From NCBI GenBank assembly GCA_031963415.1, contig JASSUI010000002.1, positions 45,193 to 109,192 on the forward strand: DNA of 64,000 nt, given 5' to 3'. Below, piece after piece: positions 42,789 to 52,169 of the stretch. Every line of letters begins with the position of its first letter. The first letter of the stretch is position 1. Under the pieces are notes generated by a model. The model ran no database searches. It saw nothing but the letters and a program-made list of their open reading frames with translations, and was not told the DNA's origin. Position numbers and translations under genes: made by a program. Source of the stretch: JASSUD01 sp031963415 (GTDB taxonomy: Bacteria; Pseudomonadota; Gammaproteobacteria; Burkholderiales; Burkholderiaceae).

Positions 42789-44077
42789 TCGTAGTAGCTT
42801 TTTTGTTCTGCACGATCTTTGGCTTTATCCACCGCTTGGCGTGCTGCATCCTTCATTTTTTCTAAATCGGCCCCTTTAGGGGCGATATCAGCAATAAACT
42901 CTGATAAATCCATTTGGCTAAAATCCAATCGCTCTAATTCCTCTTTGGTAAATCCTCGGCATCCTTCTAACCCCAACCCTAATTGCGCTTTGCCTTGTAC
43001 ATTTACTAACTTGGCAAGCTTGGAGTTAAAGCAGCAATGGCGTTCTTTTTTTTCAATACAGGTGCGAATACCTGGAATACGCTTAGAGCAGTACGTGTCA
43101 TAGTGCACACATAAGTTCTGACCGCGCTTCAGGCTCATGGCTTGCTCATCCGTTCCACAAGCAAGCCACTCATTAATCAGCATAATGGCTATCTGCGCTG
43201 CAAAGCTGTACGGATTAAAGCCCACCATCTGAAAACCATTGGCAAACGAAAACTGAAACGAGAACCCGTAATAACTAAAGGTCGGACTAAAAGTTCCCTT
43301 CCCTATGCCAGATGCCCAACTATTCATAGCTCCTAGCCCTTTGTTCACTAAGGCGCTGTCCACGGTTCCGTAGAGGGAATCGTAGAGATATTTAGAACCG
43401 AGCTTGAGGGCTTGTCGGCCTGCTTCTTTACCCACCGCTATTCCTGCACTTAGTAACGCATAGTTCGTAAAGGTGCCGCCACCACCTGAAGAACGACAAC
43501 AGCTTTTAATGGTTGCCCCACCTACCACTTTGATCGTGCAGGATTCGTCATAGCCTTTAAAAAGCGCAACCTTGCCAATCTCGACTCCATACACGCCAGC
43601 CTGGCGAGCCGCCTCCATCATGACCGCGGTTTTTGTAAAATCTTCATCGTTGGGGTAGGACGTATCAAAGCACCCTGAGCCATCTGCCTGACAAAATGCG
43701 CTGTCGCACACCGTAATTTTTTTGACCACTTTGGGCTTATCAGGGCATTGATATTGTTGTTCGTAAAAGGCACAAGCGCCGTTTTCGAGTTCTTCTACGC
43801 ACTTTGAGCCAATTTGCGTACATCCTTTATCACGCAGAGCCTGGCAATCACTAATCACGGTCGAACCTCGACATTGATACGTCGAGCGATAGTTCCAGCA
43901 CTCCCGATAAACGGGTACGCCGAAAACTTCTTTTGTACCTGGCCCATCTGCGCAGACTTCACCCGCTTTGATGCAATCTGCCGCCCATATAGGTGTATAG
44001 GCCATCAAATAGAAAGCAAAAAAAACTGCTATCTTTAATGGGTGCGTCCATTGAGTGATCCGCATTGGTCGTCCCAC
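42785..44077 (-). CDS. traN: TraN C-terminal part, as a separate secreted protein
   Basis: A protein of up to 430 residues corresponding to the cysteine-rich C-terminal half of TraN (CADGPGTKEVFGVPVYRECWNYRSTYQC, FNSKLAKLVNVQGKAQLGL, GFTKEELERLDFSQMDLSEFI). It has its own signal peptide (HPLKIAVFFAFYLMAYTPIWA), so it looks like a genuine separate gene, not just the tail of a frameshift. It overlaps the first TraN part by 43 bases. TraN is the outer-membrane adhesin that stabilises mating pairs. ATG 44065 is an alternative start. Confidence 0.88.
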   Translation of the reverse strand: MGRPMRITQWTHPLKIAVFFAFYLMAYTPIWAADCIKAGEVCADGPGTKEVFGVPVYRECWNYRSTYQCRGSTVISDCQALRDKGCTQIGSKCVEELENGACAFYEQQYQCPDKPKVVKKITVCDSAFCQADGSGCFDTSYPNDEDFTKTAVMMEAARQAGVYGVEIGKVALFKGYDESCTIKVVGGATIKSCCRSSGGGGTFTNYALLSAGIAVGKEAGRQALKLGSKYLYDSLYGTVDSALVNKGLGAMNSWASGIGKGTFSPTFSYYGFSFQFSFANGFQMVGFNPYSFAAQIAIMLINEWLACGTDEQAMSLKRGQNLCVHYDTYCSKRIPGIRTCIEKKERHCCFNSKLAKLVNVQGKAQLGLGLEGCRGFTKEELERLDFSQMDLSEFIADIAPKGADLEKMKDAARQAVDKAKDRAEQKSYYE

Positions 44078-45057
44078 GTATCGAATAATTCAAACGGAAT
44101 TTGATAATTCCCTGGTGCTTCAAAATCCTCCCCGTTACAGGTAGAGCCAATCAAGCTCACCGTCATGGCACACTCTTTTTCATTACAAGACTGGCGGTAA
44201 TAAACTGGAAAGTGGCAACCTTGCCCAAAATCGCCCACAAAGGTATTGTCCTGTGAAAATCCGACCTTTCCTGGGATGGGACGACGATCTAAAAATCGGC
44301 CATAGGGTGTATTTCCATCGCTCGTTCTCGAGCTCCACAGGCTCATCGTGTATCCCTCCTCAGACCCCGCGCAAAACACATCAGCCACTATGTAAGGGTC
44401 TACACAGTAAGGGCAAATATTCTGTATCGCACGCCCCAAATATTGACCAGGCGTACAGCCTGGACGCTGTTTGATGACCAATACCTTGTCGCACGTCAAA
44501 TTATCCAGGCCATAGGTTTCGGTACAGGTCTCCGTAATAAAAGTTCCAGGCGTAGTAATCGTCTCTATATGGCAACGCTGATCCGTATGACCAGGAATCG
44601 TCCCTGGATTAGTAATCGTGTCTTTAGAGTCGGTTAATAGAGGGTCTGTCTTTTTATCAATCGTATATTTGGGCCGCTGGTCGGAGTTTTTGACCAAGAA
44701 ATTCACCGCATCGCATTCCTGCTGTTCAAATCCTTTCAATGCATGTTGTGTGGCACATACGGCTTGTTTATTTTTACCGGCCTCTCCAATCGGATTACGC
44801 CCTCCTTGAAAATGCTTCGCTTCAGGCGCTGTTGTGCTGTAATGCGGTAATTCTTTTTCTCCTATCGAACGATCGACTTTACCGCTGGCTATCTCTTTGC
44901 CATTTTGTGCAAAAGCTTTACCGTCTTTAAAGGCATCGGCAGGTGTGCGAAGTGACTCCTGCGCGACGGCGCTTCCCACTAACAGTACCCCTGCAAGCAT
45001 CCAGGCCCCCTTCATCGCTGTAATTGCTTCAAATAAGGCATGACCTGTGATTGCCAC
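44035..45057 (-). CDS. traN: TraN N-terminal part
   Basis: A protein of up to 340 residues with a signal peptide (GAWMLAGVLLVGSAVA). Typical TraN N-terminal features: AFKDGKAFAQNGKE, PHYSTTAPEAKHFQGG, ATQHALKGFEQQECDAVNFLV and repeated Cys. In F and SXT this is continuous with the C-terminal half in one protein. Here it stops at 44035 after SLNGRTH. The start overlaps TrbC. An internal ATG (MKGAWML) at 45015 directly before the signal peptide is more likely than 45057. Confidence 0.88.
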   Translation of the reverse strand: MAITGHALFEAITAMKGAWMLAGVLLVGSAVAQESLRTPADAFKDGKAFAQNGKEIASGKVDRSIGEKELPHYSTTAPEAKHFQGGRNPIGEAGKNKQAVCATQHALKGFEQQECDAVNFLVKNSDQRPKYTIDKKTDPLLTDSKDTITNPGTIPGHTDQRCHIETITTPGTFITETCTETYGLDNLTCDKVLVIKQRPGCTPGQYLGRAIQNICPYCVDPYIVADVFCAGSEEGYTMSLWSSRTSDGNTPYGRFLDRRPIPGKVGFSQDNTFVGDFGQGCHFPVYYRQSCNEKECAMTVSLIGSTCNGEDFEAPGNYQIPFELFDTWDDQCGSLNGRTH

Positions 45058-45707
45058 TGTGGTGCACGCTTTGCTATTTCTTCTAATGCATAGTCCAGTG
45101 AAACGTCCCCTGATATAGCTATAAAATCTTCAGGCAGTGCGCACCCTGTGCCCTCCGCTGCTTCTGTCGTCGCTTTCTTAATTTTTGTCTTTGCCCTCTC
45201 CAGTTCTGCCTGGGTTAGTACTACTGTTGGCACTGCCTCGATCTTGTAATACGCGAAAGTTTTGGGATTAATGACGAGGTTGCCATCTGGCTCCCCTAAT
45301 GCATGAATCGCTAGTGCGGTGTCTTTGAGGGAATTATTTTTAAAGCCTCGCAAGACGACCGACGCCCCTACCCTATTGGCTTGATGTACAAGGCGCTTTA
45401 ATGATTCTTGAGGCATCGTAAAGCTCGCAAAAATCATTAAATGGTCTGCTCTCTGCGCTACGGCTTTGTGCTCGTATTGACGCACCATCGCCTCCAGGTC
45501 TATCCCCACCCGCTTAGGCGTAGATACGTTCGGAAAATTATTCGTTACAGTGGATATAGTCACCTGCTTGTCGTCGAACATGCGTTTGCGTTCAATTTCG
45601 ATACGCTGCTGTTCTTTTTCAATTTGCGAAGCGGTGGGGGTTTGCGCATATACAGTGCTAAGGCTTGCACATAGCATGCAGCCAATGACGAGTAAAAGCC
45701 TTTTCAT
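45012..45707 (-). CDS. trbC: TrbC, F-type pilus assembly protein
   Basis: A protein of 231 residues with a signal peptide (VIGCMLCASLSTVYA). It has the TrbC_Ftype fold: LMIFASFTMPQESLKRLVHQANRVGASVVLRGF, then INPKTFAYYKIEAVPTVVLTQ, with the cis-Pro segment AVPT of a thioredoxin-like domain. In F, TrbC works with TraW in pilus assembly. The start overlaps the TraU stop (ATGA). Confidence 0.92.
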   Translation of the reverse strand: MKRLLLVIGCMLCASLSTVYAQTPTASQIEKEQQRIEIERKRMFDDKQVTISTVTNNFPNVSTPKRVGIDLEAMVRQYEHKAVAQRADHLMIFASFTMPQESLKRLVHQANRVGASVVLRGFKNNSLKDTALAIHALGEPDGNLVINPKTFAYYKIEAVPTVVLTQAELERAKTKIKKATTEAAEGTGCALPEDFIAISGDVSLDYALEEIAKRAPQWQSQVMPYLKQLQR

Positions 45708-46705
45708 AGCCCCACCCCCATGCAGCAGTTCTTTTTTCTAAAAATGAGGTAGGCAAAATCCTCCCCCGCATACGGGTAGCTCCTGCCTGCGCCCCACAGG
45801 GCAGTTGCACGCCCATATGGCTGACAGCAGCGGCCATTGATTTTTTGCGTTTGGGGAATCGGATAAAGCATTTGGTATTTGTATTGTGTCTTATCCATTA
45901 CCGGCTCGGGATACAGACCGCATAAACCATCAGAGCCAGAAGTTCCCCACATTAGAAATTCACGGTGTAATTTGGCCGTCATGCGCTGCACCAATAATGA
46001 ACTAGCCTGGACAGCAGAGATATGCGCCTGCACATGTCCATTAAACGGGTAAATGCTGCCGTTACACCCTGCACACCAAAACAGCGCATTACTCCCAAAA
46101 CCTGCGGTCGAAAATACGCAGTCCCCTGCGCACGCCGCCTGTGCGATGGGATTGCCAAAAAGGAATGTTTCGGGATTAAGCAGCATCGTCAATTCGTCAT
46201 CATTCCAGGTGGGATCCACCTCCGTGATGTAGGCGACGTCAAATACCCCAGTCTCTAAACACGGGTTGTCTAAAATGACCTCGAGCCAATACAGAATCGG
46301 ATCGACATACCAGTGCACTTGATAACTCGATTGCTTGGTACCGTCTTCTTGCAATCTAACTTCTCCCTCTGGCGCACGAATACCAGGATCTAAACTGACT
46401 CCCCCTAGCGATACAAAACAGTAAGGCGTGCGCGTAACATCGACCCTTCGTACCGGTTCCCAAAATGCCGTCTTGATGCCTACCCGTGGAGGATTAGAGC
46501 AAGAACATAAAAAACCGCCAGGATTGCCCGTATCTTCTTGCTCCATCGAAATGAGTGGCGAGCCACCTAAGACCAAAGGAAACAAACAACTCCAGCAAAT
46601 ATCCGTTAATGGATTCGCAAATTTGCCTTGGCAGCGTGTAGCGGGTTCGCTCCAAGAAGACGTGAAGACACAGGCAAGAAAAATGAAGACACACCACCGC
46701 TTCAT
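45704..46705 (-). CDS. traU: TraU, mating pair / DNA transfer protein
   Basis: A protein of 333 residues from ATG 46705, which follows AAGGAG. A GTG two codons upstream is also in frame. It has a signal peptide (CVFIFLACVFTSSWS) and the strong TraU pattern with many Cys: CQGKFANPLTDICWSCLFPLVLGG, FLCSCSNPPRVGI, CAGDCVFSTAGFGSNALFWCAGCNGSIYPFNG and GRCCQPYGRATALWGAGRSYP. TraU is periplasmic and needed for DNA transfer more than for pilus making. Complete. Confidence 0.95.
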   Translation of the reverse strand: MKRWCVFIFLACVFTSSWSEPATRCQGKFANPLTDICWSCLFPLVLGGSPLISMEQEDTGNPGGFLCSCSNPPRVGIKTAFWEPVRRVDVTRTPYCFVSLGGVSLDPGIRAPEGEVRLQEDGTKQSSYQVHWYVDPILYWLEVILDNPCLETGVFDVAYITEVDPTWNDDELTMLLNPETFLFGNPIAQAACAGDCVFSTAGFGSNALFWCAGCNGSIYPFNGHVQAHISAVQASSLLVQRMTAKLHREFLMWGTSGSDGLCGLYPEPVMDKTQYKYQMLYPIPQTQKINGRCCQPYGRATALWGAGRSYPYAGEDFAYLIFRKKNCCMGVGL

Positions 46706-47337
46706 TGCCACTCCTTTGCAGGAATTTCATCGAGCACTAACTGATTACCTTGCTGATAAATCACCGAGGGAACGGCCCGAATACCAAAACGTTGACTAAG
46801 CAGCCTTTGTTGGTCGTAATACACTTGGGTATGCCATGCCTTTGTGATCTCTAACCATGACCCTGCTATTAAGATGGGTTTAACCTTAGTGGGATCGCGT
46901 GCCACAAGACGATGCACGGCTTTGCGTTGTGCGACATCCCGCCCATCAAAGAAAATTAAACTTTTAGATAAACGCATGACCTCTAACGGATTAATTCGGG
47001 TTCCTGCAGGAATCACAATTTGGCCGGTATCGGTGGTTATGGCTTGGGTATAAGTGACAGTTGGGTCGATTCTCCTTCTGGTGCGCTGCGTTGCTGCAAC
47101 AATGCCCTCAACAGGCGGCATATTCGTCACGCTGTTTATTGAGCGGCGCACCGCTTGCGCTTGGAATTTTTGTAATGCGCCACTTTGGGCTTTTTCACGC
47201 AGCTTTTTCATAATCAGCGTAAGCGCGTTTTCTTCGCCAATCGGATACACCGGCCCTATTGCGCCTAAATAAGCTGCTTGTGCAACTTCTGCGCATGAGA
47301 GGATGAGCAGGAACACCAGTGCCTTAGAAAATCGCAT
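46702..47337 (-). CDS. traW: TraW, pilus assembly protein
   Basis: A protein of 211 residues with signal peptide (LVFLLILSCAEVAQA). Family pattern: YPIGEENALTLIMKKL, GTRINPLEVMRLSKSLIFFDGRD, KPILIAGSWLEITKAWHTQVYYDQ and LSQRFGIRAVPSVIYQQGNQLVLDEIP, a thioredoxin-like fold without a CxxC. It partners TrbC. The gene overlaps the peptidase gene upstream and TraU downstream. Confidence 0.94.
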   Translation of the reverse strand: MRFSKALVFLLILSCAEVAQAAYLGAIGPVYPIGEENALTLIMKKLREKAQSGALQKFQAQAVRRSINSVTNMPPVEGIVAATQRTRRRIDPTVTYTQAITTDTGQIVIPAGTRINPLEVMRLSKSLIFFDGRDVAQRKAVHRLVARDPTKVKPILIAGSWLEITKAWHTQVYYDQQRLLSQRFGIRAVPSVIYQQGNQLVLDEIPAKEWQ

Positions 47338-47845
47338 ACGCTTTTCCTATCACCTGCGCTTTCTGTACATTTCCTGTTATCGCGTAACGCGAATCCAAGC
47401 TATCAGGATGGGGAGTCGCAACAAAATACGTATCTTCCTCAATAACGCCTGCTTTAGCAGGTTCAAGCGCAATCCCCAATGTAGACTTGGGTTTAGCACG
47501 ACCGATGTATTGGTTATTGACCCAAAATACAGCCCCTTGTCGCGTCACCGTGTCCCCTGGCACACCCATAATGCGCTTAATAAAGATAGAACCGGCTGGA
47601 TAATTCACTCCACCAGGCCAGCGATATGCAATCAGATCTCCTTTTTTAAATGTGCCCCATTTACTAATCAGATACACATGATCCGGTAAGCTCTTGCTTT
47701 GATTGATGTTGATGCTAAAAAACGGCAATAACGTGAAGATCGGCACATACACCATCAAAAGGCAAATACTCAGAAAGCGAGGAATGGCTAAAAAATACAG
47801 AAGAAGACGCTGTAAAGAATAGGCTAAAAGACGCCGTATATTCAT
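47324..47845 (-). CDS. TrhF-like signal peptidase I
   Basis: An S26-family membrane peptidase of 173 residues, with one N-terminal membrane segment (ICLLMVYVPIFTLLPFF). The catalytic Ser region is in ININQSKSLPDHVYLI and the Lys region in GSIFIKRIMGVPGDTV. Such enzymes (TrhF, TraF of IncP) mature pilins. It probably cleaves the pilin encoded at 55015-55344. Confidence 0.85.
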   Translation of the reverse strand: MNIRRLLAYSLQRLLLYFLAIPRFLSICLLMVYVPIFTLLPFFSININQSKSLPDHVYLISKWGTFKKGDLIAYRWPGGVNYPAGSIFIKRIMGVPGDTVTRQGAVFWVNNQYIGRAKPKSTLGIALEPAKAGVIEEDTYFVATPHPDSLDSRYAITGNVQKAQVIGKAYAIF

Positions 47846-48204
47846 TCTTGCACCCGTTTACGTATCCAATTCGTATAGTCCACCGTAGATCCACCCAGTA
47901 ATGCGGATTTATTCACGAGTACACAGCCGCATTCTTTACCTAACGTTTCCATCGCATGGGACATTTTTCTAGCGAAGTCCGCTGTAAGCATCTGCATCAT
48001 CGCTCGCTGCTCCTGAGTGACAGGGCCATCTTGTGCGATTTTTTTCAGTAAATGCTCTTGGTCTTCTTCGATGAGTTTTTGCAAATCAACCGTCGCAATG
48101 CGCGGTGGAAAATGGCGTGAGAGCGAGTAGATGATGGGAAGTAACGCTAAGAGCGTGATCAATACCGAGACAAGCACCATCAGCCAATATTTTTTACGCA
48201 GCAA
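47842..48204 (-). CDS. trbI: TrbI, F-type
   Basis: A protein of 120 residues. One N-terminal membrane segment (WLMVLVSVLITLLALLPIIYSL), then IATVDLQKLIEEDQEHLLKKIA and FARKMSHAMETLGKECGCVLVNKSALL, fitting the TrbI_Ftype family. In F it affects pilus retraction. It overlaps both neighbours by a few bases. Confidence 0.88.
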   Translation of the reverse strand: MLRKKYWLMVLVSVLITLLALLPIIYSLSRHFPPRIATVDLQKLIEEDQEHLLKKIAQDGPVTQEQRAMMQMLTADFARKMSHAMETLGKECGCVLVNKSALLGGSTVDYTNWIRKRVQE

Positions 48205-50818
48205 GTTGCCCTCTCCTTTTAAGAATCGTCGTTAATGCCTCCATCGTGGAATAGCCTTGCTTCAATAAGGCTTCGCACTCGGTGAAATCGGTGGGATTGG
48301 TCGATGCCATCAGCAAGGAAAACGGGTCAGGCACATGCCGAACGACAGCCTCACCCATCGGAGACGAAATCAACATCTCTGAAAAACGCCCATGCTCGGC
48401 ACGCAAGGACAGCAGCATGCGCTTCACTGCTGGCGAAAAACTCGCTTTACCTTCTTTAATCAGCTTTTCGAGAACTTTCGGATCTTGTCGTAGGTAAATT
48501 TTCCAATCGGAATTGTTATAGATCGCTTCGGTGGCAGCGTTACTGAACGCATCTTGAATACCCTGCGTACCAATACCCAACATACCGTTGTATTTTCGAT
48601 AGCGCCGTGCGGCTTCTTCAAAGCTCTCAGCCGCCTCTTTCTCTGGGCCTAACAGTTGCTGTGCTTCGTCAATAAATACCGCTTTTTTGACATCCCGCGA
48701 GAAATACATTTCATTCGCAATACGCGAGATCAAAACCAACAGCACCACACGGCGTAGATCGGGCACGGGTTTGAGTTCTTCTAACTCTAACCCGACCATA
48801 TCCCCGTCTAATCGAAGCGTCGCAGGGCCATTCACATAGCTGCCGAAGACCCCTTCCTTCGTAAACGGTTGAAGCTGTTTCGCCAATTCATGCGCTATGC
48901 GTTCTGGACGGCCTTTTTCATCTTTAATGGAACGTAAATAGTCACGAATCAGCGTGGGATTAGATTCTGGCCCGTAGTCCTTCCAAACTGCAGTAATCGC
49001 TTCTGTGACGAGAGAAGATTGAAATTCGGTTAGCGGTGTATTGGGGGATGCCATGCGGCTAATCGCGGGCCGCAGCATGCGCATTTCCGATTTAAAGTCG
49101 AGTTCGCTGTCTGTTCCCACCCAACTAAACGGATTGATACAAATCTTGGTGTCCGGTGCGAATTCAAGGAACGTTCCACCTTGCAAAGCAATCAAATTGC
49201 GGTAAGAGCGACCTACGTCAATGACCCATACCCGCGCACCAATCCCACGATATCCGCTGATAATTTCATTCATGCAAACAGACTTACCCGAACCCGATAC
49301 GCCTGTCACAAACACGTTGTAATTACCGCCTTGCTGTTTATTGCTATAAAAGTCTAGAAAAGTCGCTGACCCACGGCGCCCAAAAAACAGCATGACGGGA
49401 TCCCCTGCCCCCTGCCACTCCCCAATAACCGGCGCCATATCGACCGCATTTACGGTAGTTTTGGTGCTTAGCAAGCGAAACTTGTGTAAATCTTCTCTCG
49501 CCTCACTCGTAAACGTCATCGGCAAACTGGCATAGAAGGTGGCCAGATGCAGCATCTTGAGAGGAAAGATCGTAAATTGCGCACTCTTCCAGATATTAAG
49601 CGCGGTTTGAGTAGCGCGATTGAGCGTCGTTTTCGGCGAGAACAAGACAAGCGAGTGATAAATCTCGCACATATTGCCGCCGTTATTGAGTTGGTGCACA
49701 GCGATATCCCAATCCTGCGCTTGCATCGCAAGCTCTGGCTGGAAAAACGCCATTTTCGAGGACGCATTTTGCTTTGCCCGCGCACTCTTAAGCTGCGCTT
49801 TGGTATCGACCGTATTGGGATCCAGCGTAAACGCACCGCCGCAAATCAGAAACGGACAGGGGTAGTGCAAGTTATCGTTAAAAAATGCCCCAACAATATC
49901 GGCCATCTCCCACAGTTCTTTACGTTGCGGATATTGCAAAATGCCAAAGCTACGCGCCGCAATGCGTGTATCAGGTTCTTCTGCCTGTTCCTGTGGAGCG
50001 CCCCATAAAATTTCATTCGATGTCACCCGCACCTGTTGACCAAAGGCTGTCATTTGGTCTTTTAAAGATTTTCCTTCGTCATAGTGCAATGTAGGAAATG
50101 GCTCATCAGTGAACATGCTCTGAGGATTCAAAATCGGCCACATAAACCGAATAAATCGCTCGGCATCCATCGATACCGCCGGTAAGCTTGCAGTGCGCAA
50201 AGCCGCATGCATCGTTTCGCGCAAGTTCATCATGTCTTCGATAAGCTTAGGATCTTGGTGCGAGCCGCTTTTAGTAATCGAGAAAAGCAAGCGAATTTGC
50301 TTCACGACAAAATGACTACTCGGCCATAAAGGACGACCAGGAGCGCTTTTTAGGTATGCAATACGACGCTGCGCAAGTTCTTTAAAGAACGGCGAGGTTT
50401 TTTGTTGATCAATCGCAATATCACGTAGATCGAGATACGCTTGGAAAGCGTCATCCAGAATGGGGCTACCAAACAAACACCACTGAATCCCATAGTGCGG
50501 AGGAATCGGCGTAAAAAGCGTCGCTAAGCGCGTGCTCATTTCCTCATCGGCCCCTGTTTGGGGTAGCACCTCGAAGCAAAACGCCACCGAGTGATCGTTA
50601 TAAAAAAGCCCTGTGGTTTCGTCGTACTGGTCATAGCGCAAGATGCTATGTAGGCCCTCTTGCGTAAGCCACGCATTGGTATGACCTGTAGAAGCAGACT
50701 GTTTACCAATATCGGGCATGTCGCCTAGCACCATCTCATCCCAAAACCGTTGTGTTGCTGCTTTAAGCTTTTGCGGGACATCTTTACAGGTTTTTTGCAG
50801 GTGTTGCAGCATCTCCAT
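48194..50818 (-). CDS. traC: TraC, secretion ATPase (VirB4-type)
   Basis: A protein of 874 residues. N-terminal TraC domain (LTQEGLHSILRYDQYDETTGLFYNDHSVAFCFEVLP), Walker A GVSGSGKS near residue 508, an arginine-finger region, and Walker B AVFIDEAQQLL near 715. The C-terminus has KLIKEGKASFSPAVKRMLLSL. It powers pilus assembly and is membrane-associated. Full length for the family, so probably active. Confidence 0.96.
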   Translation of the reverse strand: MEMLQHLQKTCKDVPQKLKAATQRFWDEMVLGDMPDIGKQSASTGHTNAWLTQEGLHSILRYDQYDETTGLFYNDHSVAFCFEVLPQTGADEEMSTRLATLFTPIPPHYGIQWCLFGSPILDDAFQAYLDLRDIAIDQQKTSPFFKELAQRRIAYLKSAPGRPLWPSSHFVVKQIRLLFSITKSGSHQDPKLIEDMMNLRETMHAALRTASLPAVSMDAERFIRFMWPILNPQSMFTDEPFPTLHYDEGKSLKDQMTAFGQQVRVTSNEILWGAPQEQAEEPDTRIAARSFGILQYPQRKELWEMADIVGAFFNDNLHYPCPFLICGGAFTLDPNTVDTKAQLKSARAKQNASSKMAFFQPELAMQAQDWDIAVHQLNNGGNMCEIYHSLVLFSPKTTLNRATQTALNIWKSAQFTIFPLKMLHLATFYASLPMTFTSEAREDLHKFRLLSTKTTVNAVDMAPVIGEWQGAGDPVMLFFGRRGSATFLDFYSNKQQGGNYNVFVTGVSGSGKSVCMNEIISGYRGIGARVWVIDVGRSYRNLIALQGGTFLEFAPDTKICINPFSWVGTDSELDFKSEMRMLRPAISRMASPNTPLTEFQSSLVTEAITAVWKDYGPESNPTLIRDYLRSIKDEKGRPERIAHELAKQLQPFTKEGVFGSYVNGPATLRLDGDMVGLELEELKPVPDLRRVVLLVLISRIANEMYFSRDVKKAVFIDEAQQLLGPEKEAAESFEEAARRYRKYNGMLGIGTQGIQDAFSNAATEAIYNNSDWKIYLRQDPKVLEKLIKEGKASFSPAVKRMLLSLRAEHGRFSEMLISSPMGEAVVRHVPDPFSLLMASTNPTDFTECEALLKQGYSTMEALTTILKRRGQLAA

Positions 50819-51456
50819 TAACCCTCGCCAGACATGACATTTTGCGGGGTGCGCACGCCATCAAAATATTGGGCTGATTGCTCTGCATCTGGACGATCTT
50901 GGCGTACACCTATTTTCACGCTGTCTTGGCCGTGAACTGCACCTGGATTCGGAATTGAGGAAGAAGTAGAGATTGGGTTATTGCGTTTAGGTGCAATAGG
51001 TGCATGCACAGGACGATAGGCGTTTTGTATCTGCTGCTGCGCATGCTCGACACGCCAATGCCCTGTATCCACGAGTAAATACAGATAGCTTTGATCGTGT
51101 AAATCTTGATCACTATCCTCCCACGGCGCAAACCACACCCGCAAAATACGCGGTGCACTGCGTATCGGCATACCACTAGACATAGGTGGCACGGTTCCCC
51201 CTTTGCTAGGCCGTGCTGTTTTGTCTGTTACTACCTTTTCTGTTTTTGTCTTTTTTGATGCATGTTTGACTTGTTGTCCAGGTAAATTCTGATGCCGCAC
51301 ATTGGCATAAATACCACTCATCGATTCGCACAACACCCCATCTGGCGCTTTGCAGGAAAAAGAGGATTTCGCGTCATAGCCTGACATACTGCTACACCCT
51401 GCCAATGGTAGGGCGACGACAAATAACCAACTCAATCCCCGCATCGCACGATTCAT
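50818..51456 (-). CDS. traV: TraV, outer-membrane lipoprotein
   Basis: A protein of 212 residues from ATG 51456, which has AAAGGAGC upstream and overlaps the DsbC stop (ATGA). An earlier in-frame start would sit inside dsbC. It has a lipobox LPLAGCSSMSGYDA, then FSCKAPDGVLCESMSGIYA, typical TraV. It anchors the TraK/TraB core complex in the outer membrane. Confidence 0.93.
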   Translation of the reverse strand: MNRAMRGLSWLFVVALPLAGCSSMSGYDAKSSFSCKAPDGVLCESMSGIYANVRHQNLPGQQVKHASKKTKTEKVVTDKTARPSKGGTVPPMSSGMPIRSAPRILRVWFAPWEDSDQDLHDQSYLYLLVDTGHWRVEHAQQQIQNAYRPVHAPIAPKRNNPISTSSSIPNPGAVHGQDSVKIGVRQDRPDAEQSAQYFDGVRTPQNVMSGEG

Positions 51457-52169
51457 TGCGCGGCTCCTTTTGTTTGCCCCAGCCATTGATCAATCTGTGC
51501 CGCAGACGCGAAACCAGGCCAAACACGTCCATCTTCGGCGATGAGTGTGGGCGTGCCTGCAATACCTAGCCGTGCACCGAGTTCTACGTTGTCATTAATC
51601 GGGTTAGGGCAGCTCGTGAGATCTGGTTTTTTGCCTGTAGCGTGATAGTCATTCCACGCTTGAGCCTTATCCGCTGCGCACCAAATACGAATAGCGGTCG
51701 TTTTAGCTTCAGGATGTAATGATTCCAGCGGATAGATAAATAGGTAGATGGTTACGTTGTCCAAACGCGCTAATTCACCCTCCAATTGCTTGCAGTAAGG
51801 ACAATCAGGATCACTAAAGACTGCTAACGTTCGGCTTCCATTCCCTTTAATGATTTTGATCGCCTGATCTAAATAAGGCTTGGGGAAATCGATCTTGCGT
51901 ACTTCGCGCTGGCGCTCAGCGGTCAGGTCTTTTTGTTCTTGCATATCAAACAAGTGACCAAAAACAAAATACCGTCCGCTTTGATCGGTATACGCAATAT
52001 TGCCGCCCATGACCACCTCATACAGTCCCTGTACCGGAGCCGGTTGCACCGCTTTAAAAGCGGTTTTGGGATACTGCGCTTGGAGTTTTTCAATCAATGG
52101 GGTTTGATGAGACGCACAAGCACCTAGCAAAGTTGCGCACGCAGTAAGAGCAGCAATATGTTTAATCAT
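51453..52169 (-). CDS. dsbC: DsbC-like disulfide isomerase (lipoprotein)
   Basis: A protein of 238 residues. The N-terminus has a lipobox (ATLLGACASH). DsbC_N-like dimerisation region (GLYEVVMGGNIAYTDQSGRYFVFGHLFD), then the thioredoxin domain with CPYC (VFSDPDCPYCKQLEGEL, near residue 119) and the cis-Pro region GIAGTPTLIAEDG. In SXT and IncC operons dsbC sits at the same place. It would shuffle disulfides in TraN, TraU and TraH. Confidence 0.94.
   Translation of the reverse strand: MIKHIAALTACATLLGACASHQTPLIEKLQAQYPKTAFKAVQPAPVQGLYEVVMGGNIAYTDQSGRYFVFGHLFDMQEQKDLTAERQREVRKIDFPKPYLDQAIKIIKGNGSRTLAVFSDPDCPYCKQLEGELARLDNVTIYLFIYPLESLHPEAKTTAIRIWCAADKAQAWNDYHATGKKPDLTSCPNPINDNVELGARLGIAGTPTLIAEDGRVWPGFASAAQIDQWLGQTKGAAQ

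Noticed and set aside
49547..50008. Plus-strand open frame of 153 codons
   Set aside because: It lies fully antisense inside traC; amino-acid content is that of a shadow frame.
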